From assembly GCA_964598565.1 (NCBI GenBank), contig CAZRCG010000012.1, forward strand, positions 1-24,288: 24,288 bases of DNA. The letters are read 5' to 3'. The stretch comes from CAZRCG01 sp964598565 (GTDB taxonomy: Bacteria > Bdellovibrionota > UBA2394). The translations under genes were made by a program, and so were the position numbers. Shown piece by piece: positions 13,909-20,886 of the stretch. The notes beneath the pieces are model-generated. The model had not been told where the DNA came from, ran no database searches, and saw nothing but the letters and a program-made list of their open reading frames with translations. Every line of letters starts with the position of its first letter. Positions within the stretch are counted from its first letter, which is position 1.

Positions 13909-15254
13909 AATTTAAATCTCAAAAAGTTGCCTATTATTTCTTTGCTGTTTGTATGCTGCTCTTTAGCCTTCAGATTATTTATGGCTTCATCATGGGATTT
14001 GCGCATATGGGCTATGATGTTCTTCATGAATGGATTCCCTTCAATTCCGCTCGCGCTGTTCATACCAATCTGCTCGTGATGTGGTTGCTTGCTGGGTTCA
14101 TGGGCGCCGCTTACTATATCGTGCCCGACGAATGCGATCGGGAGCTAGTTCACCCCTGGCTCGCACTGGTTCAGCTCGGGGCCTTTGTGGTCGTAGGCGT
14201 GGCAGCACTCATTGGATTTCATTTCAATTGGTGGGAAGGTCGAAAATTCTTAGAAATTCCTCGGCCTCTCGACTATCTCGTGGTGGTTGACGTTCTTTTA
14301 TTTATTTACCTCATCGGGACTACGATTTGGAAGGCTAAGCGTCATACGACAACCTCAATCGTCTTATTCTTCGGCCTTCTCAGTGCTGCCCTTTTGTATT
14401 TGCCCGGCATGATCGATACGACATCACAGACTGTTGACTCCTATTGGAGGTGGTGGGTGGTTCATTTGTGGGTCGAAGGTGTTTGGGAGCTCATCATGGG
14501 AGCAATTCTCTCGTTCTTACTAATCAAACTTACTGGAATCGACAGAGAAGTGATTGAAAAGTGGTTGTATGTCATTGTCGGATTCACCTTTCTTTCGGGA
14601 ATCTTAGGTACCGGACATCATTATTATTTTATTGGTACACCCAAGTATTGGCTGTGGATTGGCGGAATCTTTAGCGCCTTGGAGCCTCTGGCGTTTCTGG
14701 CGATGGCTATCTATGCCATTACAATGGCCAAGAAAGGGGAGAGAAAGCATCCAAATAAAGTCGCTTTTGCGTGGACAATAGGCTGCTCTGTTCTCTCTTT
14801 TGTTGGCGCGGGCTTTCTCGGATTTGCTCATACCTTGCCGCAAGTAAATCTTTATACGCATGGGACGCTTGTAACGGCAATGCATGGACATATGGCCTTT
14901 TGGGGAGCTTACGCGATGATCGTCTTAGCAATTATCACTTATGCAATGCCGTCTCTCACAGGCAGGCGGCTCCACGATACACCGATGAATCACTTTGCGT
15001 TCTGGACATCAAACATTGGAATGATTGCCATGACCGCGGCATTCGGAGTCGCCGGCATCTCACAAGTCTACTTAGAGAGAAAGGTGGGTCTGGACTTTTT
15101 GACGGTTCAAAAAGAAATTGAAGTGCATTTCTTGGGGCTCGTCCTGGCAGCATCCTTGTTTACCGTAGGAATCATTGCCTTTGTCTGGAACTTTATTCGG
15201 TTTGGACTTCCCTTAAAAGGAGATGAGCTCGTCAATGTCTACCACGACAAATAG
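13905..15254 (+). CDS. norB: Nitric oxide reductase large subunit NorB (cNOR)
   Basis: This 449-residue, 12-helix haem-copper-oxidase-family subunit reduces 2 NO to N2O in the cytoplasmic membrane. Ligands correspond to the Pseudomonas aeruginosa enzyme with a constant offset of 20 in the core: FeB ligands His187, His238 and His239; glutamates 191, 195 and 260; haem b3 His327; and haem b His329, with His53 as the second haem b ligand. The separate NorC gene and the absence of an N-terminal quinol-oxidase-type extension identify the cytochrome c-dependent form. It overlaps norC by 4 bp and norQ by 20 bp, so the genes are co-transcribed. Confidence 0.96.
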   Translation: MKFKSQKVAYYFFAVCMLLFSLQIIYGFIMGFAHMGYDVLHEWIPFNSARAVHTNLLVMWLLAGFMGAAYYIVPDECDRELVHPWLALVQLGAFVVVGVAALIGFHFNWWEGRKFLEIPRPLDYLVVVDVLLFIYLIGTTIWKAKRHTTTSIVLFFGLLSAALLYLPGMIDTTSQTVDSYWRWWVVHLWVEGVWELIMGAILSFLLIKLTGIDREVIEKWLYVIVGFTFLSGILGTGHHYYFIGTPKYWLWIGGIFSALEPLAFLAMAIYAITMAKKGERKHPNKVAFAWTIGCSVLSFVGAGFLGFAHTLPQVNLYTHGTLVTAMHGHMAFWGAYAMIVLAIITYAMPSLTGRRLHDTPMNHFAFWTSNIGMIAMTAAFGVAGISQVYLERKVGLDFLTVQKEIEVHFLGLVLAASLFTVGIIAFVWNFIRFGLPLKGDELVNVYHDK

Positions 15255-16026
15255 CTATACACCTTATTATCGAACCGTCGGAAAAGAGGTCGAGGCCTTT
15301 GAAACAGCTCATCGCTTACGGCTCCCGGTACTTTTAAAAGGTCCGACGGGATGCGGAAAATCACGATTTGTAGATCATATGGCTGCAAGGCTTGGCCTAA
15401 AAACGATTAAAGTTTCGTGCAACGAAGACACATCTGCATCAGATCTTTTGGGGAGATTTCTTCTAAAATCGAATGAGACGGTCTGGCAAGACGGCCCCGT
15501 ATCGAGGGCAGCTCGATCGGGTGCGCTTCTCTATTTGGACGAAATTGCTGAAGCCCGCGAAGATGTCGTGGTACTTCTTCACTCGCTTACTGACTACCGA
15601 AGAGAGCTCTACCTAGATCGGACAAACGAAACGATTCAGGCGCCTCATTCATTTCAGTTGGTCGTTAGTTTCAACCCAGGATATCAGAGCCACTTCAAAA
15701 AGCTCAAACCTTCGACTCGTCAACGAATGCTTACTTTAGAATTTCGCTACCCTACTCAAGATATTGAACAGGAGATCATTAAACAAGAATCCAGTGCCGA
15801 TGATCGAACCTGCTCTAGACTCGTAAGCCTTGCCACAAAGATTCGAAGCATGAGTGAACTTGATCTTCAAGAGACTGTATCGACTCGCTTACTCATCTAC
15901 GCGGCCTCCCTCATTCAAGCTGGACTAACTCCTCGACTCGCCTGTGAAGTCGGGATGTTCCAGAGCATGACCGATGAAGCGGATTCTCTCTCAGCTCTCA
16001 ATGATCTGGCGGCTCTTCACTTCTGA
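15235..16026 (+). CDS. norQ: NorQ/CbbQ-type AAA+ (MoxR) ATPase
   Basis: This 263-residue ATPase has Walker A GPTGCGKS (36-43), Walker B 'LLYLDEI' (98-104), sensor-like 'VVSFNPGYQ' (143-151) and an arginine-finger region 'PSTRQRM' (159-165). It matches the NorQ/NirQ/CbbQ group that works with NorD to insert the non-haem iron or otherwise activate NOR. The start is taken at the ATG at 15235, because AGGAG (15218-15222) lies 12 bp upstream. The earlier in-frame ATG at 15223 abuts that sequence with no spacing. The beginning overlaps norB by 20 bp. The stop shares one base with the norD start (TGATG). Confidence 0.92.
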   Translation: MSTTTNSYTPYYRTVGKEVEAFETAHRLRLPVLLKGPTGCGKSRFVDHMAARLGLKTIKVSCNEDTSASDLLGRFLLKSNETVWQDGPVSRAARSGALLYLDEIAEAREDVVVLLHSLTDYRRELYLDRTNETIQAPHSFQLVVSFNPGYQSHFKKLKPSTRQRMLTLEFRYPTQDIEQEIIKQESSADDRTCSRLVSLATKIRSMSELDLQETVSTRLLIYAASLIQAGLTPRLACEVGMFQSMTDEADSLSALNDLAALHF

Positions 16027-17792
16027 TGAGTTTTGACGAAACAATTTTTGGTTGGGCCTACAAGCAGATCAAAGACCTTCATTCAGACCCCGATCGAGAG
16101 GGATCTCTTTTGTGGTCCGTAGAGATGAAAAGAATTCAAATATTGGCAAATGGCCTCTGGCCAGAGCCTTTAAAAATATCGGACAGTCCGCACGAGATCC
16201 AGTCATTCAAAGACTGCCTAATCGTCAAAGCTCCAGAAAGAAAATTCTCAGCAGAGACAGCAAAAATATTTGCGTTATTTAAACTCTACTTTCACGTCGC
16301 ATGCCTACAAAATCCCGAATTGTTGGAACAAACAAATTTTCTTTCTCCAGATTCGATTCCAAGTGCCCGAGCCTTATGGAATGAAGCCGTCAAATTGCTC
16401 AGCGCGGACCTGCCAACCCTCCCAGAAAGAATACTAGAAAGTGAGATTCGGCTGGGACAGATTTCTACTGAATATTCCAAATTGTGGAACGACTGGAGAG
16501 CCCCATCCATAAAGTTAACAATCTCTGGAAAATCATTACAGAATCTTTTTCCGAGCTTTCCGGTCAATAAAAGAAATATCAATAAAAACACAGGTTCAGA
16601 AAACTGCCGAACAGCTCCTCAACCCAACCAATCGATAAGCTCCCCTATTGAGTTGCAGGGGGCTCCACAAGTTGAAATGATCCAAACTGATCCCGAGTCT
16701 CAAAACCCACTTGTTCATGTTTTCGAAAAGCTTCTTACGGCGGACTCCTATCAAGGAGGTTCAAAGCCGATTGATTCCTCCAACGAATTGTCTCAGCACT
16801 CGGATGCACTAAGGGAGCTTCATATTGATAAACTGATTCGAGTGGCAGGTTCGTCGGAGGGCAGCATTTCTGTAGATCTCGAAATTGAAAACGGAAGCTT
16901 AGGAGACCGTCCCGAAACTACCTCATTCGAGTATGACGAATGGTTCAGCACTGAATCGCGATATCGAAGAGCTTGGTGCCAAGTGAAAGAATTCAACTAC
17001 CCAGTGCAGGAAAAATCCGAAAGCTCTCCGTGGACCAAAGAATTGGTCGGTTTGCGCCGAAGGTTAGAGGCCATTCTACACCGCCGCATTTGGCTGAATC
17101 GACAAAAACGTGGGACCGATCTTGATATCGATCAGATTATAAGAGATGCAAGTGAAGGTTCCCACCGCAAGCAAGAAGAGAGAATCTTTGTCAATCGATT
17201 GAAGCGAGAGATGGATTTAGGAGTTCTTCTACTGATTGATTTCAGCTCATCAACAGATTCCTATGTACTCAATAAACGAATAATCGACGAACTAAAACGA
17301 TCGCTTCAATGGCTCGCATTTACTTTGAGTAATTTTCCGGCCGGATTTTCTGTCGCGGGCTTTACCAGTGATTCACGACTTAAATGCTCATTTGGCTGGC
17401 TCAAACGATTCGACGAGCCCTGGAGCCTTGTTCAAGACAGGTTGGCCCTGATTGAGCCAAGAGATTATACGAGAATCGGGCCCGCACTCAGGCACGCTCA
17501 TCGAGTGTTGCATGAACAGAGTTTTCGAAACCCTTCTGTTTTATTACTCACTGATGCGAGGCCTACAGACTATGATCGCTACGAAGGTCATCACGGACGA
17601 GCCGATGTAAGGAAGGCAGTGACGGAGATTTTTAGTTCTGGAATCCAATTCAAAGCACTCACATTCTCAAAAATTATTCGACGCGAGTTTCACGAAACAT
17701 TTGGTGAGAGAAACTACAAAGTCGTTCGAGGGGCACGAGAAATTGTCGTTCAAGTCATTGAACATCTCGAAATAGGTACACGTCACAGCTAG
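16026..17792 (+). CDS. norD: NorD, von Willebrand factor A-domain activator of NO reductase
   Basis: This 588-residue protein has a variable, partly disordered N-terminal half (about 1-330). The C-terminal VWA domain (about 395-585) has an intact MIDAS metal site: D405-x-S407-x-S409 in 'LLLIDFSSST', Thr482 in 'RDYTRIGPALRHA' and Asp510 in 'VLLLTDARPTDYD'. NorD partners the NorQ ATPase to make active cNOR. It is translationally coupled to norQ and is the last gene of norCBQD. The stop is 30 bp before the next Fnr-like box. The N-terminal half would be hard to place alone; the VWA part and the operon context make the call firm. Confidence 0.92.
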   Translation: MSFDETIFGWAYKQIKDLHSDPDREGSLLWSVEMKRIQILANGLWPEPLKISDSPHEIQSFKDCLIVKAPERKFSAETAKIFALFKLYFHVACLQNPELLEQTNFLSPDSIPSARALWNEAVKLLSADLPTLPERILESEIRLGQISTEYSKLWNDWRAPSIKLTISGKSLQNLFPSFPVNKRNINKNTGSENCRTAPQPNQSISSPIELQGAPQVEMIQTDPESQNPLVHVFEKLLTADSYQGGSKPIDSSNELSQHSDALRELHIDKLIRVAGSSEGSISVDLEIENGSLGDRPETTSFEYDEWFSTESRYRRAWCQVKEFNYPVQEKSESSPWTKELVGLRRRLEAILHRRIWLNRQKRGTDLDIDQIIRDASEGSHRKQEERIFVNRLKREMDLGVLLLIDFSSSTDSYVLNKRIIDELKRSLQWLAFTLSNFPAGFSVAGFTSDSRLKCSFGWLKRFDEPWSLVQDRLALIEPRDYTRIGPALRHAHRVLHEQSFRNPSVLLLTDARPTDYDRYEGHHGRADVRKAVTEIFSSGIQFKALTFSKIIRREFHETFGERNYKVVRGAREIVVQVIEHLEIGTRHS

Positions 17793-17821
17793 ATCTCGAC
17801 TCCGTCTCTTTCGACAAAACT

Positions 17822-17837
17822 TATGATATTTCTCATA
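17822..17837. promoter_or_regulatory. Fnr-like operator (TATGA-N6-TCATA), NPD-like gene
   Basis: TATGATATTTCTCATA has perfect TATGA/TCATA half-sites; the inner spacer is less symmetric than in the other boxes. Its centre is 40.5 bp from the ATG at 17870. A TAGCTT (17854-17859) or TTTAGA (17858-17863) could serve as the -10 element. Confidence 0.7.
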
Positions 17838-17869
17838 TAAGCTCGTGATGATTTAGCTTTAGATGCACC

Positions 17870-19281
17870 ATGAGTCATCCCGTATTAATTCAGGGAGGAA
17901 TGGGCGTCGCTGTTTCGAATTGGCGTCTCGCCAATGCGGTGTCTCGATCGAGTGCACTTGGTGTTGTTTCTGGAACGGCCTTAGACACTGTACTCATTCG
18001 AAACCTTCAGGATGGAGACCCGGGGGGCACATTAGGCGCGCTTTAGACTCATTTCCTCACGAACCTATCCGCCAGCGAATTCTAGATAAGTATTTTCTTG
18101 AGGGAGGACGAAAATCCGGACAACCGTATACCTGTCTGCCGATGCCGACGTTTAAGCTTTCGATTGAGAGACAGAACCTTATCGTAGCGGCAAATTTCGT
18201 CGAGGTCTTTCTCGCAAAAGAGGGCCACGATGGCGTAGTCGGTCTCAATCTATTAGAGAAAATTCAAATTCCAACTTTGTCGAGCCTCTATGGAGCCATG
18301 CTTGCAAAAGTAGATTATGTCTTGGTGGGGGCTGGCATTCCGTTCGCATTTGCCGAAATCCTAGATCGCCTCAGTAAGCATTTACCCGTCGAGTTGAAGC
18401 TTAATGTTCATGGATCGACGACAAATGATTTTAGAATGCAATTCAATCCTCATGATTTCTCTCCGAATGATCAACACGATTTAAGACGCCCATTTTTTCT
18501 TCCCATTGTTTCATCGGCCGTGCTTGCTTCGTCTCTCTTGAAGCATTCAACCGGAACAATTGATGGGTTCGTCGTAGAGCACTATAGTGCTGGCGGCCAC
18601 AATGCACCTCCCCGTGGACCGTTGACTCTAAAACCTTCTGGTGAACCCACTTATGGAGAAAGAGATGAAGCCGACTTCGAAAAATTTCTTACCCTCGCAA
18701 AGCCATTCTGGCTGGCGGGGTCCTACGGTTCTCGTGAAGGACTCAAGAAGGCTCAATCCGTGGGAGCCACTGGTATTCAAGTTGGTACAGCATTTGCCTA
18801 TTGCGAAGAGTCTGGAATTGCGGACGAAATCAAAGACTCTGTTTATCTCGACCTCATGAAAAATGAGCTTAGTGTCTTCACCAACCCTCGAGCTTCTCCT
18901 ACAGGCTTTCCGTTTAAAGTCGTTTCGCTGCCTCAATCTCTTTCAGTTGATACGGTGTATGAACAACGCAATCGAATTTGTGACTTAGGATATTTAAGAA
19001 CGGCATACCTAAAGGAAGATGGGAGTGTCGGATACCGGTGCCCGAGCGAAAACGTCTCCGATTTTGTACGTAAGGGCGGATCAATCGAAGAAACGAAGGG
19101 TCGAATGTGCCTTTGCAATGGCCTGCTTTCAACCGTGGGGCTTGGTCAATTGCGCGAAGGCGGTTACCGTGAACCCCCAGTCTTAACTTCCGGTGACGAT
19201 ATACAAAGCCTCAAAAGATTTATGCGCAAAGATCATTTTGGCTATTCAGCGGCAGATGTTGTTCAGTCTATTTTAAATTAA
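17870..19281 (+). pseudogene. NPD / nitronate monooxygenase-like flavoprotein, frameshifted in a G6 run
   Basis: The start ATG at 17870 opens 'SHPVLIQGGMGVAVSNWRLA' and continues '..ALDTVLIRNLQDGDPGG', the usual N-terminus of NPD-family TIM-barrel FMN enzymes, but this frame stops at 18044-18046. The rest of the protein ('HIRRALDSFPHEPIRQ' to 'AADVVQSILN') continues in the frame one base over. Restoring one G in the run 18022-18027 would rejoin the frames exactly at 'GDPGGH'. The downstream part keeps the flavin-barrel features 'EHYSAGGHNAPPRGP', 'KPFWLAGSYGSREGLKKA' and 'GATGIQVGTAFAYCEESG', plus a Cys-rich end 'GRMCLCNGL'. Intact length would be about 470 residues. NPD enzymes oxidise nitronates or related compounds; the Fnr-like box ties it to nitrite/NO. 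It may be a true mutation, a phase-variable run or a sequencing error. Confidence 0.78.
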
Positions 19282-19361
19282 TGCAGAGCTCGTATTTCGT
19301 TTAGCTCTTCATCGAGGCATTCCCCTACGATCATATCCATCCCCGACGGTTGAGGGCTCAT
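19278..19361 (-). other. Short coding-like frame, possible remnant C-terminus
   Basis: A 27-codon minus-strand frame begins at ATG 19361 ('PSGMDMIVGECLDEELNEIR') and ends at a TAA that overlaps the stop codon of the convergent NPD-like gene. The frame stays open upstream for some 35 more codons into the AbiE operator. Composition is coding-like and acidic. It could be the surviving tail of a gene displaced when the AbiE module arrived, or chance. No family recognised. Confidence 0.2.
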
Positions 19362-19401
19362 TCTATTCTCAAATTGGATGCTCGGAGTCAAAATAGAGCA
19401 C

Positions 19402-19445
19402 GTACATAAGGTGACACAATTTAATTTTTGTGTCACCTTATGTAC
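19402..19445. promoter_or_regulatory. Perfect 18-bp inverted repeat, AbiEi operator
   Basis: Arms 19402-19419 (GTACATAAGGTGACACAA) and 19428-19445 are exact reverse complements with an 8-bp spacer. The right arm ends 3 bp before the antitoxin ATG at 19449. Position and symmetry fit the autorepression site bound by AbiEi-type antitoxins. The sequence is unrelated to the operator of the first AbiE locus (815-858). Confidence 0.75.
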
Positions 19446-19448
19446 ATA

Positions 19449-20027
19449 ATGCCAAAACAGAAGCAAACCCCTTCTATTGATTCCTTGACCGACGGTACCT
19501 ATACTTTCCGCGACCTTCAGAAAATCGGATTCACACGCCGCGAGATCCAGAAACTTCTTAAATCAGGAGATATTATTCGATCCCACCGAGGACTTTATTC
19601 GCGAAGCGACATTGATCTCGATCCAGCACACCAATTTCAATTGGCAACGCAGAGAATTGGAAAGCCCTCCGCCATCTGCCTTCTGTCAGCACTCTCTTTC
19701 TATAATCTCACGGACGTCATTCCTCAGGAGGTCTGGATTCTGGCTCCCCTCGAGAAGCGAACCAAATTCAAAGACCTAAGAATCTACAGAAGTCGCAATC
19801 CCCGATGGAAAACGGAGATTCTTAAAGAGGAGGGTTTCTCAATCACAAGCCTTGAGAGAAGCCTTGTGGAATCGCTTCTTCACCCAAAACTAAAGTTTCC
19901 AATTGCTACACAGGCTATTCGTCTAGCTCTACAGAAAAAGAAAACGACACTTCACAAACTATATGAGACTGCCAGTCGATTAGGCCTCAAAGATCGTATT
20001 TACAAAAAACTCGAGGTGCTTTTATGA
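19449..20027 (+). CDS. AbiEi-family antitoxin / transcriptional repressor (second locus)
   Basis: This is a 192-residue protein. An N-terminal winged helix (about 12-55; 'TFRDLQKIGFTRREIQKLLK' and 'RSHRGLYSR') is followed by the AbiEi C-terminal domain ('KPSAICLLSALSFYNLTD', 'PQEVWILAP', 'EGFSITSLERSLVESLLH'). It is only distantly similar to the copy at 182-802, so this is a second system rather than a duplication. The start is uncertain: ATG 19449 follows the operator directly with no ribosome-binding site, and an ATG at 19440 lies inside the repeat. Either would give an almost leaderless message. The stop overlaps the toxin start (ATGA). The toxin is destroyed by IS66, leaving a solitary antitoxin/repressor. 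Confidence 0.8.
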   Translation: MPKQKQTPSIDSLTDGTYTFRDLQKIGFTRREIQKLLKSGDIIRSHRGLYSRSDIDLDPAHQFQLATQRIGKPSAICLLSALSFYNLTDVIPQEVWILAPLEKRTKFKDLRIYRSRNPRWKTEILKEEGFSITSLERSLVESLLHPKLKFPIATQAIRLALQKKKTTLHKLYETASRLGLKDRIYKKLEVLL

Positions 20028-20050
20028 ACAGAGGTAAATCGTCGACCTAG
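20024..20050 (+). pseudogene. AbiEii toxin start codons, interrupted by IS66
   Basis: The ATG at 20024 overlaps the antitoxin stop. Only 10 native bases (20024-20033) remain before the IS66 end begins, and the hybrid reading MNRGKSST stops at 20048-20050. 'MNRGK' openings are common in AbiEii-type nucleotidyltransferases, but here the fourth and fifth codons already use IS bases. The assignment therefore rests mainly on operon position. The rest of the gene is not found on the other side of the element. Confidence 0.55.
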
Positions 20051-20053
20051 CCC
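20034..20053 (+). repeat. IS66 left terminal inverted repeat
   Basis: GTAAATCGTCGACCTAGCCC matches the right end at 19 of 20 positions (base 4 differs). The GTAA start is typical of IS66-family ends. Confidence 0.88.
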
Positions 20054-20101
20054 ACATTTTCAAAAAATCTTGATCTGGTAGTTTGGAGGCAGGGGGGAGT
20101 T

Positions 20102-20470
20102 ATGGAGCATGCGATATTGAAGAAGAAGTTGAGCACGTTTAAGACCGCGAAAGGAATTTTAGTTCGAGTGAGTGATGAGGTATTAATAGAAGTTCTTCGA
20201 GCCTGGGAGCAATGGCCCGGTAAAGCGTCGGATATGGCCAAGGAGCTTGGTTTAACGATGCGGCAGATGATGGTGCTGGTGGAAAAGGCCAAGAAGCGAC
20301 TGCGGGATGGGGCAATTGCGATGGAGGACTTTAAGGAGATTAAGATCGAGGCTCCTGTTTCGCTCGCCTCAGGTCTGAATGGTGGTATTGAATTGGCCTG
20401 GGATCAGGGGCGAGTGATTCGCTTTTCTCAGGTAGAGCAGCTGATTGATTTTCTGAAGAAAGTAGCTTGA
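20102..20470 (+). CDS. tnpA: IS66 accessory protein TnpA-like (Orf1)
   Basis: This is a 122-residue protein at the first position of the element, with GGGGAG just before its ATG. It carries a helical DNA-binding-like segment ('EVLRAWEQWPGKASDMAKELGLTMRQMMVL', about 25-55) and a C-terminal part ending 'RFSQVEQLIDFLKKV', like the small first ORF of IS66 elements. The exact role of this ORF is unclear, but it is needed for efficient IS66 transposition. Five bases separate its stop and the tnpB start. Confidence 0.75.
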   Translation: MEHAILKKKLSTFKTAKGILVRVSDEVLIEVLRAWEQWPGKASDMAKELGLTMRQMMVLVEKAKKRLRDGAIAMEDFKEIKIEAPVSLASGLNGGIELAWDQGRVIRFSQVEQLIDFLKKVA

Positions 20471-20474
20471 AGAG

Positions 20475-20861
20475 ATGATCGCCCTGAATCGTAGGACCAA
20501 GATTTTTGTTTGCAAGGAGGCGACCGATATGCGGTCGTCTTATGATTCGCTATTTCATCGAGTGAAAAGTCTTTTAAGCAAGGATCCCTTTTCAGGGCAT
20601 TTATTTCTTTTTGTGAATAGTCGAAGGACGAGTTGCAAATGTCTTTATTATGATGGGACGGGGCTGGTGATTTTATCGAAGCGACTGGAGCGAGGGACCT
20701 TTTCGAAGATCAATCCGTTCTATCAAAGAGAGATTGTTTTAACGGAGGCCGAATTTGGACTTTTCTTTGAAGGAGCGAATTTGGAGAAGCGATTTATTGA
20801 GAGTCCGCGAGAGATCAAGAAAAATTCATTGCGAGTAAATTCTCTATTGTCAGCAGCTTAA
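20475..20861 (+). CDS. tnpB: IS66 Orf2-like protein TnpB
   Basis: This 128-residue protein has the characteristic IS66 Orf2 pattern: 'KEATDMRSSYDSLFHRV', 'DPFSGHLFLFVNSRRTSCKC', 'LYYDGTGLVILSKRLERGTF'. The family is a fixed partner of the IS66 transposase. The central aromatic positions are slightly divergent from textbook members, but length and motifs are complete. The gene is the middle of the three-gene unit. Confidence 0.9.
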   Translation: MIALNRRTKIFVCKEATDMRSSYDSLFHRVKSLLSKDPFSGHLFLFVNSRRTSCKCLYYDGTGLVILSKRLERGTFSKINPFYQREIVLTEAEFGLFFEGANLEKRFIESPREIKKNSLRVNSLLSAA

Positions 20862-20886
20862 GTTTTGCGCGACAGTTATTTTCAGA

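Noticed and set aside
14604..15153. Several open frames of 65-116 codons opposite or inside norB
   Set aside because: They overlap strongly conserved NorB coding sequence, which easily leaves open shadow frames.
19282..19305. GAGCT...AGCTC hairpin after the NPD-like gene as a terminator
   Set aside because: Only 5 bp of stem, a 12-base loop and no following T run.
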